DNA of 43,942 nt, taken from positions 1,235 through 45,176 of the forward strand of contig JAUCGI010000021.1 in assembly GCA_030378035.1 (NCBI GenBank), in the 5' to 3' direction. The notes under the pieces were generated by a model. That model did no database searches. It was not told the origin of the DNA and saw only the letters and a list, made by a program, of their open reading frames with translations. Positions within the stretch are counted from its first letter, which is position 1. The number at the start of each line of letters is the position of its first letter. Position numbers and translations under genes: made by a program. Positions 17,177 to 24,676 of the stretch are shown in pieces. The stretch is from Desulfobacterales bacterium HSG2 (GTDB lineage: Bacteria; Desulfobacterota; Desulfobacteria; Desulfobacterales; 4be13).

Positions 17177-18187
17177 TCAACATATCCTCGGCAGTTGCTC
17201 ACCAGTCAGCATATCAACAATCCGGGTTCCCCCGATCCGGGTCTCCATGACCACCTGACCTAGATGATCAGAGACCGCTTCTCCGATGATACACGCGTCT
17301 TTACCCAGTTTGTCTTCCTTTACTCCCCCAAGGAGCATTTCCGCGTGATCCGGTGCCACAAATGCAAGCAGCTTTCCCTCATTTGCAACATAAAGGGGAT
17401 CAAATCCCAGAAGTTCGCAAGTCCCGGCGACCTCACTTTTAACAGGAATGTTCTCTTCATAAATTTTTATACCCACTCCGGACTGACCGGCAATTTCATT
17501 CAGGGCAGTCCCCACACCGCCCCGCGTCGGATCCCTGAGCGCGTGAATCTTATTTGATCTCATCAGCATCCTTTTCACCATATAGTTCAGAGGGGCGGTG
17601 TCGCTTATCACCGATGAATCAAAAGTCATCCCTTCCCTCTGAATTAAGACGGCAATGCCATGATCGGCAATGGTTCCGCTCAGTATGATCTTATCACCGG
17701 GCTGCGCGTTATTGCCGGCAATATTTGCATGGGGCGGTATCAGCCCGATCCCTGAAGTGTTAATGAAAATTTTGTCTGCCGCGCCTTTTGGCACGACCTT
17801 GGTATCTCCGGCGACAATCTGCACACACGCCGCCTGGGATGCAATATTCATGCTCCTGAGTATCCTTTCCATATCCGCCATTGGAAAGCCTTCCTCAATG
17901 ATCAGCCCCGCGCTCAGATAGAGCGGACTTGCGCCGCTCATGGCAAGATCGTTAACCGTTCCGTTTACCGCGAGATCCCCGATATTACCGCCAGGGAAAA
18001 AGACGGGATCCACCACATAAGTATCCGTGGAAAAAGCAAGTGATTTTCCCTGAATATTCAATACCGCGCTGTCATCCAACTGAGAAAGAATGGGATTGTC
18101 AAATATGGGAAGCATCATCTCAGAAACCAACTGATGAGATAGCTTCCCCCCGCTGCCGTGATCCAAAAGTATTTTGTCTGTTGTCAA
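17177..18187 (-). CDS. hypE: Hydrogenase maturation factor HypE
   Basis: HypE converts the carbamoyl group delivered by HypF into the cyanide ligand of the [NiFe]-hydrogenase active site. The 336-aa protein has the ATP-binding start DHGSGGKLSHQLV, DDSAVL, STDTYVVDP, VNGTVNDLAMSGA and RDPTRGGV, and ends in the essential PRIC with the terminal Cys that carries the thiocarboxamide. The start is TTG at 18187 with GCGGAGG about 9 nt upstream and 4 nt after the hypD stop. A longer frame upstream would translate repeat units. It is co-transcribed with hypD. A heptad array follows the stop. Confidence 0.95.
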   Translation of the reverse strand: MTTDKILLDHGSGGKLSHQLVSEMMLPIFDNPILSQLDDSAVLNIQGKSLAFSTDTYVVDPVFFPGGNIGDLAVNGTVNDLAMSGASPLYLSAGLIIEEGFPMADMERILRSMNIASQAACVQIVAGDTKVVPKGAADKIFINTSGIGLIPPHANIAGNNAQPGDKIILSGTIADHGIAVLIQREGMTFDSSVISDTAPLNYMVKRMLMRSNKIHALRDPTRGGVGTALNEIAGQSGVGIKIYEENIPVKSEVAGTCELLGFDPLYVANEGKLLAFVAPDHAEMLLGGVKEDKLGKDACIIGEAVSDHLGQVVMETRIGGTRIVDMLTGEQLPRIC

Positions 18188-18191
18188 TTTC

Positions 18192-19388
18192 TTAATCCTC
18201 CGCTTCGGTGGCCGGTCCCTGAGCTTGTCGAAGGCCGGTCCCTGAGCTTTGTCGAAGGCCGGTCCCTGAGCTTTGTCGAAGGCCGGTCCCTGAGCTTGTC
18301 GAAGGGTGATACCTGTAATAGGCCGCACATGTCCCCTCGCTGGAGACCATACAGGGGCCGACCGGATTCATGGGGGTACATACCTTTTTATAAAGGGAGC
18401 AGTCAGGAGGCGTTTTCAGGCCGGTAAGTATTTCACCGCACGCGCAGCCCTTTGTCTGAAATCCGGAATCCGGAATTCGGAGTCTGAAATTCTTTTGCGC
18501 GTCGAAAGCGGCAAATTCTTCCCTGATCCTGAGACCGCTTTTGGGAATCGTTCCGAGTCCCCGCCAAGTGGTGTCAACAGTTTCAAAGACATCTGCCATG
18601 ATCTTTTTCGCCTTTTCGTTTCCGTCGTCACTCACCGCCCGGCGATACCCGTTCTCCAACTGTGGGTTGCCGGTTTCGATCTGTGAAATCAGCATATATA
18701 AGGCATGAAGAATATCCCCCGGCTCAAATCCCGCAATCACACACGGAATCTGATATCGTTCAAAAAAGGGAAGATAAGCATTCAAGCCGATAATCACGGA
18801 AACATGACCCGGAAGGATAAAGCCGTCTATTTTTATATGATCCGTTTCCATCAGAGCAGAGAGCGCCGGTGGAACCCGCTTATGGGCTGAAAGGACAAAA
18901 AAGTTGCGGATATTCATCTCTTTCGCGGATAGAACCGATGCTGCAATGGTGGGCGCAGTGGTTTCAAAGCCCGCACCGGGGAAGACGATTTTTTTATCGG
19001 GATTCTTCCTTGCAATCTCCAGCGCGTCAAAAGCGGAATAGACCACACGGATATCCCTGCCATCTGCCCGTTCTTTCTGAAGGGATGAATCGCTTCCCGG
19101 AACCCTCAGCAGATCTCCGAAGGTTGTCATAACAACATCATTTGCCCGTGACAATTGGATAAATGCATCGATTTCATTCTGAGCGGTCACACACACCGGA
19201 CATCCCGGTCCGGAAAGGAGTGAAATCGTATCCGACAGAACCGACCGGATCCCGCTTCTGAAAACGGACATGGTATGTGTGCCGCAGACTTCCATCACGC
19301 GAACCGGTTTCTGACTGATCTTTCTAATCTGCTCTACCAGTCTCCGGGAAATCTCCGGGTCTCTGTATTCTTCTGAATGTTTGATCAT
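18192..19388 (-). CDS. hypD: Hydrogenase maturation factor HypD with repeat-encoded C-terminal tail
   Basis: HypD is the [4Fe-4S] scaffold on which the Fe(CN)2CO unit is built with HypC. Family motifs are present: EVCGTHT (near 34-40), GPGCPVC (near 60-66), PGAGFETTAP, the CACGEIL cluster segment and CTPMNPVGPCMVSSEGTCAAYY. After the normal end of the fold (YYRYH) the frame runs through about four 23-24-bp GCTTGTCGAAGGCCGGTCCC units, adding about 33 residues of SSGTGLRQ repeats before the TAA. The segment near NFRLRIPDSGFQ also comes from a low-complexity tract. No Shine-Dalgarno is visible because a heptad tract abuts the ATG at 19388. hypC and other hyp genes are absent here. Confidence 0.94.
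   Translation of the reverse strand: MIKHSEEYRDPEISRRLVEQIRKISQKPVRVMEVCGTHTMSVFRSGIRSVLSDTISLLSGPGCPVCVTAQNEIDAFIQLSRANDVVMTTFGDLLRVPGSDSSLQKERADGRDIRVVYSAFDALEIARKNPDKKIVFPGAGFETTAPTIAASVLSAKEMNIRNFFVLSAHKRVPPALSALMETDHIKIDGFILPGHVSVIIGLNAYLPFFERYQIPCVIAGFEPGDILHALYMLISQIETGNPQLENGYRRAVSDDGNEKAKKIMADVFETVDTTWRGLGTIPKSGLRIREEFAAFDAQKNFRLRIPDSGFQTKGCACGEILTGLKTPPDCSLYKKVCTPMNPVGPCMVSSEGTCAAYYRYHPSTSSGTGLRQSSGTGLRQSSGTGLRQAQGPATEAED
18213..18306. repeat. Four CTTCGACAAGCTCAGGGACC units inside the hypD 3' end
   Basis: Four direct copies of GGTCCCTGAGCTT(T)GTCGAAGGCC, 23-24 bp each. Read in the hypD frame the 24-bp unit gives SSGTGLRQ; in another frame it gives FDKAQGPA. This is a widespread bacterial intergenic repeat type; here it has been accommodated in a gene end without stopping the frame. 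Confidence 0.9.
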
Positions 19389-19556
19389 AAAGGGTTAAGG
19401 TTTTAAGGTTAAGGGTTAAGGCTTTGATCTTAATCTTGCTCTTTATCTTTATCTTAATCTTGCTCTTTATCTTAATCGGATGGACACGGGTAAGAACAAG
19501 ATAAAGAGCAAGAGCAAGATAAAGAGCAAGAGCAAGATAAAGAGCAAGAGCAAGAG
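19388..19556. repeat. Heptad tract plus hexamer hairpin
   Basis: A short TTAAGGG/TTTTAAGG tract (19388-19420) sits at the start of hypD. It is followed by CTTAAT/CTTGCT/CTTTAT hexamers (about 19426-19479), a loop (CGGATGGACACGGGTAAGAA) and complementary AAGATA/AAGAGC hexamers (about 19498-19556) that run up to the stop of livF. Confidence 0.85.
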
Positions 19557-20270
19557 TCAACCGCCCAGATACGCTTTTTTAACTTGGGGATTGGCGAGAA
19601 GTTCGTCAGAGGGGCCTTCCAACACGAGATTCCCGGTTTCCAGCACATACCCCCGCTGGGCGAACTGAAGGGCCAGACGGGCGTTCTGTTCCACAAGAAG
19701 AATGGTGGTTCCTTCCTGATTGATCTCTTTGAGCGCGTCGAATACGTTCATCATCAGCAAAGGTGCCAGTCCCATGGAAGGTTCGTCCAGGAGCATGATC
19801 TTCCTTCCGCTCATAAAGGCTCTCCCGATGGCGAGCATCTGCTGCTCACCGCCGCTCAGCGTGCCGGCTTTCTGGGTTTTCCGCTCTTCCAACCGGGGAA
19901 ATATTGAGAAGACCCGTCCGAGGTCCTGCTCGATTTTTTCAGCATCCTTTCTCGCAAATGTGGCCAGTCTGAGGTTCTCCATGACCGTCAGGTTGCCGAA
20001 CAGACGCCTTCCCTCGGGGACATGTGAAATACCGAGCCTGCTGACGACTTTGTCCGCAGAGTATCTCAGCAGGTCTTCCCCCCTGTAAATCATCTTTGTT
20101 CCCGGTTCCGCAGGAATCAGACGGGAAATTGCCCGCAAAGTTGTGCTTTTTCCCGCGCCGTTGGCACCGATGATACACACAATCTCTCCTTCATCAATCT
20201 GAAAGTTTATGCCGTGAAGCGCTTTGATCTTACCGTAAGAGACTTGTAGGTTTTCCACTGACAGAAACAT
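19557..20270 (-). CDS. livF: Branched-chain amino acid-type ABC transporter ATPase LivF
   Basis: The second ATPase of a Liv/HAAT importer. The 237-aa length is typical. Walker A is GANGAGKST (residues 34-42), Q-loop region in SHVPEGRRLF, signature LSGGEQQMLAIGRAF, Walker B IMLLDEPSMGLAP and switch His replaced by Gln in LLVEQNA, as usual for LivF. The start ATG overlaps the livG stop by one base, so the two are coupled. The permease and binding-protein genes (livH, livM, livK) are not adjacent in this window, and substrate could be an amino acid or another small acid. Confidence 0.94.
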   Translation of the reverse strand: MFLSVENLQVSYGKIKALHGINFQIDEGEIVCIIGANGAGKSTTLRAISRLIPAEPGTKMIYRGEDLLRYSADKVVSRLGISHVPEGRRLFGNLTVMENLRLATFARKDAEKIEQDLGRVFSIFPRLEERKTQKAGTLSGGEQQMLAIGRAFMSGRKIMLLDEPSMGLAPLLMMNVFDALKEINQEGTTILLVEQNARLALQFAQRGYVLETGNLVLEGPSDELLANPQVKKAYLGG

Positions 20271-21040
20271 TATGTCGCTATCTCCTTGCCTAAATAGGCT
20301 TCAATCACTTTGGGGTTATTTTGGATTTCTTCGGGCGTGCCCTCCGCGATGACCTCTCCGAAAACTAAGGTCTGTATCCTTTCGCAAAGTTCCATGACCA
20401 TTTTCAGCCGGTGTTCGATAAGGAAAATGGCCAAGCCCAGTTCGTCACGAACCTGACGGATAATCTCCATCATCTGACGCAGCTCTTCCGGGTTCATGCC
20501 CGCGGTCGGCTCGTCCAAAAACAATATTTTCGGTTCCGTGGCCAGGGCCCTGGCCATCTCCACCCGTCTCTGCGCGCCGTAGGGGAGGCTGACCACAATC
20601 TGGTCCGCAAGATGGCCAACGCCCATCATCTCCAACAGGTGGTACGCTTTCTCCTCACTCTCTGCCTCCTCCCTTTGCCGGAGGGGGGTTCCGAAAAACG
20701 CGCCGATCAGCCCGTAAGTGAGCCTTGAATAACGGGCCATCTTCACATGCTCAAGCACGGTCATGTGACGCCACAGCCGGAGATCCTGAAACGTTCTCCC
20801 AAGCCCCGCGGACGCGATCTGATGCGGGTGAAGGCCGACGATATTTCTGTCGTCCAAGACGACACTGCCGCGGGTGGGCCGATAGACTCCGGTAATCAGG
20901 TTGAAAATGGTGGTCTTGCCCGCGCCGTTCGGGCCGATCAGCCCTCTGACCTGCCCGGGTTCGATTCCCAGATTGTAGTTATAGACAGCCCGAAGCCCGC
21001 CGAAGTAATGGGTCATCTCTCTGATATGAAGTAATGGCAT
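20270..21040 (-). CDS. livG: Branched-chain amino acid-type ABC transporter ATPase LivG
   Basis: A 256-aa cytoplasmic ATPase partner of LivF. Walker A is GPNGAGKTT (36-44), followed by the family's TGVYRPTRGSV, Q-loop GLGRTFQDLRLW, a LivG-specific insertion (RYSRLTYGLIGAFFGTPLRQREE), signature variant LPYGAQRRVEMARAL, Walker B ILFLDEPTAGMNP and switch His LIEHRLK. The ATG at 21040 is preceded by AAAGGTAAACT. A hexamer hairpin of about 140 bp sits where livM would usually be found upstream, suggesting the operon has been split or rearranged. Confidence 0.94.
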   Translation of the reverse strand: MPLLHIREMTHYFGGLRAVYNYNLGIEPGQVRGLIGPNGAGKTTIFNLITGVYRPTRGSVVLDDRNIVGLHPHQIASAGLGRTFQDLRLWRHMTVLEHVKMARYSRLTYGLIGAFFGTPLRQREEAESEEKAYHLLEMMGVGHLADQIVVSLPYGAQRRVEMARALATEPKILFLDEPTAGMNPEELRQMMEIIRQVRDELGLAIFLIEHRLKMVMELCERIQTLVFGEVIAEGTPEEIQNNPKVIEAYLGKEIAT

Positions 21041-21057
21041 AGTTTACCTTTCCATAA

Positions 21058-21206
21058 ACTCTTGCTCTTAATCTTGCTCTTGCTCTTGCTCTTGCTCTTG
21101 CTCTTTATCTTTATCTTTATCTTAATCAAACGAATTAAGAGCAAGATTAAGATTAAGATTAAGAGCAAGAGCAAGAGCAAGGGAAAGGGAAAGATTAAGA
21201 GTAAGT
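21058..21206. repeat. Hexamer hairpin upstream of livG
   Basis: CTTGCT and CTTTAT hexamers (21059-21126) pair with complementary AAGAGC/AAGATT hexamers (21136-21205) around the loop CAAACGAATT. The arms are 60-70 bases, with some interruptions. Confidence 0.85.
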
Positions 21207-21218
21207 TTACACTTATAT

Positions 21219-21449
21219 TTATCTTTCACTCGTTTCACCTTGTCCGAAGGATACGCTGACCTTTTTATCAGAACAATACCGGTTCTGAAAGTCAACCAAC
21301 GGATCAAGGGTTGTTGCAATAATCTCCGACTTTTCCCAAAAGGCGCCCTTTGAATCAAATTCGAGTATGGCAAACTGACTGAGCGTCGCTTCAAAGCTCT
21401 CTCCGGATAACTGCTTCAGCATAAGGGCGGCTCTGTGATTTTCATACAC
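21219..21449 (-). CDS. Hypothetical small protein
   Basis: A 76-aa frame starting GTG at 21449, in the same frame as the preceding small gene, separated from its TGA stop by nine sense codons (S L R L S D F D A), so the frame is open from the stop onward. The central part looks protein-like (LKQLSGESFEATLSQFAILEFDSKG). No domain is recognised and no Shine-Dalgarno is evident. It might be translated by coupling, might be the 3' part of an older single gene split at TGA, or may not be expressed. Confidence 0.35.
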   Translation of the reverse strand: MYENHRAALMLKQLSGESFEATLSQFAILEFDSKGAFWEKSEIIATTLDPLVDFQNRYCSDKKVSVSFGQGETSER

Positions 21450-21476
21450 CGCGTCAAAATCAGAAAGTCGCAGAGA

Positions 21477-21662
21477 TCACGGCATATCTTCACCTGTTTT
21501 AAGCAGTTCCTCAATTTCATGACAAAGATTCTGGGTAAGTTCAAGTGCGGCCGGTAAGTCTTCTCCCTCACACAAATGGTTAACGGAAAGATGATCCATT
21601 CGGTCTCCGCACATAAAGGGCCGTTTTGTATGATAAGCGATTTTGTATTCTCTGTTCAGCAT
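21477..21662 (-). CDS. Hypothetical small protein
   Basis: A 61-aa frame starting MLNREYKIAYHTKRPFMCGD. AAGGAG lies 11 nt before the ATG at 21662, and upstream in-frame starts (to 21746) lack such a site. The C-terminal half is an acidic amphipathic helix (LPAALELTQNLCHEIEELLK). Two Cys residues and His are present, but no known motif. It is followed in frame by the next small ORF after TGA. Confidence 0.45.
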   Translation of the reverse strand: MLNREYKIAYHTKRPFMCGDRMDHLSVNHLCEGEDLPAALELTQNLCHEIEELLKTGEDMP

Positions 21663-22046
21663 GATGCTATTCTCTCCTTCCCATATCGGGGATAAACCGG
21701 ACGCTGATAATTGTATGTTCATAAAACAAAGTGGGATGATTGTCAAATTATTTGAGTGTGGCCAAAATGAAACAGGACTTGAATTCTTAAGTACCCGGCC
21801 AGAAATTTTCAGGTATCAGCGGATTCCGGGTCAGAACTGAAAAAAAAAAGCTGATTATAACGGATTTTGGGGAGGCCCGGGAATATGACAACGGATAGAA
21901 GGATTAAGCGGATATGTCCAATGTTCGCGTGTGATTTTTTATCCGGCCTGCCAGGTCCTTTTCAATGTCCTCAGCAATGAAACAAAGCGGTTGGTAAACT
22001 TAAAAGTGTGTCGGAACCCCGTGGAATGTTCTGAATGATATTTTTT

Positions 22047-22194
22047 GGGTGTGTCCCTCCCCTGTCATTCCGGGCAAAACTGAAAAAATGGGACATTTTT
22101 TCAGTTTTGACCCGGAATCCACCGCCGCCGAAGTCGAAAAATGGTCGCCTTTCAGTTTGACCGGGATGGCATGACGGGTAGGTGGGACACACCC
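22047..22194. mobile_element. 148-bp MITE-like inverted-repeat element with 8-bp flanking repeat
   Basis: Ends are GGGTGTGTCCC (22047-22057) and GGGACACACCC (22184-22194). Inside is a hairpin with a perfect 16-bp stem, CAAAACTGAAAAAATG (22075-22090) facing CATTTTTTCAGTTTTG (22094-22109), extended by ATTCCGGG/CCCGGAAT. TATTTTTT flanks both sides (22039-22046 and 22195-22202), consistent with a target-site duplication, though it is low complexity. There is no transposase. Confidence 0.65.
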
Positions 22195-22227
22195 TATTTT
22201 TTAAGACTTGATTAATTGGCTGAAAAA

Positions 22228-22256
22228 GTGATAGAACTATTTTATGACTGTATAAT
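22228..22256 (+). promoter_or_regulatory. Candidate promoter for the methyltransferase/endonuclease genes
   Basis: GTGATA (22228-22233) and TATAAT (22251-22256) are separated by 17 bases, resembling a sigma-70 promoter with a perfect -10 and 4/6 match at -35. It lies about 100 bases before the likely start of the methyltransferase gene. Confidence 0.4.
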
Positions 22257-22363
22257 AGTAAACGCCGTGTGCAGATGCAGATGACCCACAATCCATGCAG
22301 ATAACGGAACTGCACGGATTAGCCGATAGAAAACGATTTCCTGGCAGGAACCGGAGTTTGGGA

Positions 22364-23560
22364 ATGATTTTAAAAGAAAGGGAAAAACCGAGATCAGATA
22401 CTATGAGATATGCAACTGTAGAATTATTTTGCGGCATAGGGGGATTTCATATAGCCTGCGACTCGCTGAATGTGAAAACCCTGTGGGCAAACGACATTTC
22501 CCCGAAATCATGCAGGGTTTATCGGGACAACTTCGGCGGGGATGTGCTCGTGGAAGGGGACATAAGGAAAGTGGCAGGCCATGTTCCCCCGCATGATCTG
22601 CTGACAGCGGGTTTTCCATGCCAGCCATTCAGCAGCGCGGGCCAAAAGAAGGGAATACACGACCCGAGAGGCACTCTTTTTCTGGACATCGTTGATATCC
22701 TGAAACGCAGGTCCCCGAAATACTTTGTGTTGGAAAATGTCAGAAGAGTCCTTTCAATGCAGAAGGGCTCGCATTTCGCAACGATTCTCGCCGAACTTGC
22801 GAGGCTCGACTATTTCATCGAATGGCGAATTGTCAACGGGGCCTGGCTCGGGCTTGCCCAGAACAGGGAGCGCGTTTTCATTGTGGGAACCCGAGCCGAT
22901 ATGACTGAAGGCATTCCCTGCATAAAGCTCGCTGACAACAGGGAATTGGAGACATTTCTCCGGGAAAAGTATGATATGCTGATGAACTGCGAGAATTGGA
23001 GGAAGATTTCCCGGCACGAGGAGAAATTCCCCTTTTGGGGAGTCGCCTTTCATGGCAGATTCACGGGATGGACCCCCGAATTCTTTTCAGAAACCAAACC
23101 TTTGAAAACCCTGGCATCTGTTTTGCAACAGCAGGCAGACCGCTCTTTTGATTATACTGAGGAGACGCTTGAACGGATAAAAAAAAGCACGTTTGTCAAC
23201 AAGTTTCAAAACGGTGTGCGAATTTTGTACAATCAGGGCGGCGGCGCACGGATGGGATACACCGTGTTCGGTACTGACGGCATCGCCTCCACACTGACCG
23301 CCTCGACAAGCCGCCATTATGAACGCTATGAAATCAGCGGCCGCTACCGGAGGCTGACAAATGTGGAATATGCGAGGCTCCAGGGATTCCCGGATCATCA
23401 TTGCAAGGCAGTGTCGGTTTATGACCAGTATGCGTTGTACGGAAATGCTGTTCCTCCGCCGATGGCGGGATGGGTTATTCAAAAATTGTTATCCCGCGGG
23501 AATACGGCGTTCCGGAGGCCGCTGAAAAGGCAGTTGTCATTGTTTGAAGGGGAGATATGA
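22364..23560 (+). CDS. DNA (cytosine-5-)-methyltransferase
   Basis: A C5-cytosine methyltransferase of about 398 aa, likely the modification half of a type II system. Conserved motifs in order are: I (ELFCGIGGFH), IV with catalytic Cys (AGFPCQPFSSAGQ), VI (LENVR), VIII (QNRERVFIVG), a variable target-recognition region (about residues 190-320), IX (RRLTNVEYARLQGFPD) and X (YGNAVPPPMAG). The ATG at 22364 is favoured because GGAG lies 7 nt upstream; ATG 22403, just before motif I, is the alternative. Its stop overlaps the next gene's start as ATGA, a coupling typical of restriction-modification pairs. Recognition site cannot be predicted here. Confidence 0.95.
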   Translation: MILKEREKPRSDTMRYATVELFCGIGGFHIACDSLNVKTLWANDISPKSCRVYRDNFGGDVLVEGDIRKVAGHVPPHDLLTAGFPCQPFSSAGQKKGIHDPRGTLFLDIVDILKRRSPKYFVLENVRRVLSMQKGSHFATILAELARLDYFIEWRIVNGAWLGLAQNRERVFIVGTRADMTEGIPCIKLADNRELETFLREKYDMLMNCENWRKISRHEEKFPFWGVAFHGRFTGWTPEFFSETKPLKTLASVLQQQADRSFDYTEETLERIKKSTFVNKFQNGVRILYNQGGGARMGYTVFGTDGIASTLTASTSRHYERYEISGRYRRLTNVEYARLQGFPDHHCKAVSVYDQYALYGNAVPPPMAGWVIQKLLSRGNTAFRRPLKRQLSLFEGEI

Positions 23561-24549
23561 TGAACAAAAAAATATTACGGCAACAGGTCAGGGACAGACT
23601 TCATGAGTCCGTAGAGGAATTGAACAAAGCCCTTGACGGCTATGATCTGGAAACGCTTGAACCTGTGTTGAAGCGAATAAGCAGCGGTCAGGGCTTTCCT
23701 CACTGGTATCCCAATCTGAAACAGGAACAAACCTTACCGAATCTTGACGGAAAATCGGTTGGCAGTGTCATTGAGATGCTCTATTTGGCAGTGTTGGAAA
23801 CCAAGATACTCCGAGATTCGGATATCCCTGAATTGAAAGTAAATCCGGCAAAGGGTGTGGATTTCCCTGATCTTGACCTGGGTGTCAAATCTCCGTCCAC
23901 AAACTATGCAACCAGCGAACCATTTTTCTCCGCGTATGAGCGACTCTTGGGTAGCGAATATGATTGTGTTGTGTTATTAACAAATTATCAAAGCATTAAG
24001 AAGAACACTTCTTTAAAACTTAAGATTGTGAAGGCGAGATATTTTGATAACACACAACTTGCTGACAAACAGCTTTGCCAGATTGCCAGAGAAAAAAGAG
24101 ACTGGCTGCTCCGTCTTGGAGAGCCGGAAGCCAAAAAAGTTTTTCGTTTTCTGGCGTATGTCAACAAACAGGATTGGAGGGCCAGACATTTGCTTGAATT
24201 GTTTAACGTAATGCCTTCTCAGCAAGAGTTTTCAAAAAAGTTGGAAGATATAAAACAACACTATGAGAAAACAAATAAGGATCGGATACGGAACGAAAAA
24301 GAGTTGATTCCCGATTATGAACTGTCATGTTTACTTGCTTTGGAAGAAATTACCCCTGTTCATATGGGAGTGATAAACGCGATGGGTAACTGGATAGTCG
24401 AAACCTTCCAGGATTTCGGACGTTATCCCAATGGTAATGAATGGGGAAGGCTGAAAACGAGTCCTTTGAACGGAGAAATAGGTATGAGCATGGCCTTGCA
24501 GTGGAGATATAATTTCAGCACTGTTTTCGCTGAAAAGCAGGATGCATGA
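23557..24549 (+). CDS. Putative type II restriction endonuclease
   Basis: A 330-aa soluble protein coupled to the methyltransferase by a 4-nt overlap. The sequence has an acidic cluster followed by Lys, AKGVDFPDLDLGVKSPS (about residues 100-116), preceded by ETK near residue 81. This could be a PD-(D/E)xK-type active site (PD...D-x-G-x-K), although the usual (D/E)xK spacing is not exact. The remaining sequence is charged and helical, with C-terminal NPLGRYPNGNEWGRL-like aromatic residues (actual GRYPNGNEWGRL). Assignment as the endonuclease rests mainly on position and size, with moderate support from the motif. Confidence 0.72.
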   Translation: MMNKKILRQQVRDRLHESVEELNKALDGYDLETLEPVLKRISSGQGFPHWYPNLKQEQTLPNLDGKSVGSVIEMLYLAVLETKILRDSDIPELKVNPAKGVDFPDLDLGVKSPSTNYATSEPFFSAYERLLGSEYDCVVLLTNYQSIKKNTSLKLKIVKARYFDNTQLADKQLCQIAREKRDWLLRLGEPEAKKVFRFLAYVNKQDWRARHLLELFNVMPSQQEFSKKLEDIKQHYEKTNKDRIRNEKELIPDYELSCLLALEEITPVHMGVINAMGNWIVETFQDFGRYPNGNEWGRLKTSPLNGEIGMSMALQWRYNFSTVFAEKQDA

Positions 24550-24676
24550 GGAGGAAAACTACAAATTCCGAAACGACACCCTTTTTCATCCCGTACTCGA
24601 AGAGGCCAGGAGAATCCGTGAACAACTCGTTCTGTATCTCCCTGAGATTCATGGATGTTCTATTTGGCAAGTCTGA
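24542..24676 (+). CDS. 44-aa small ORF following the endonuclease
   Basis: ATG at 24542 overlaps the endonuclease stop by 8 nt and opens a 44-codon frame: begins MHEEENYKFRND, then FHPVLEEARRIREQLVLYLP, ends GCSIWQV. The composition is protein-like, with an amphipathic helix. GAAAAGCAG upstream gives only a weak ribosome site, so it would depend on coupling. The stop at 24676 overlaps by 17 nt the end of the convergent DUF4276 gene. It may be a small third component of the restriction unit, or the N-terminal remnant of a larger gene cut by arrival of the minus-strand array. Confidence 0.5.
   Translation: MHEEENYKFRNDTLFHPVLEEARRIREQLVLYLPEIHGCSIWQV

Larger units (their letters stand above)
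21663..22363. other. Gene-free interval with MITE-like element and a candidate promoter
   Basis: About 700 bases without a supported gene. It includes a CTTAAGTACCCGGCCAGAAA segment that recurs in related form near 33530 and 34050. TGATTATAACGGATTTTGGG (about 21852) recurs at 43817. The inverted-repeat element is at 22047-22194 and a promoter-like sequence lies before the methyltransferase gene. Confidence 0.5.

Noticed and set aside
18188..18328. N-terminal extension of HypE
   Set aside because: It translates the CTTCGACAAG repeat units within hypD; TTG 18187 has a strong ribosome-binding site and fits HypE length.
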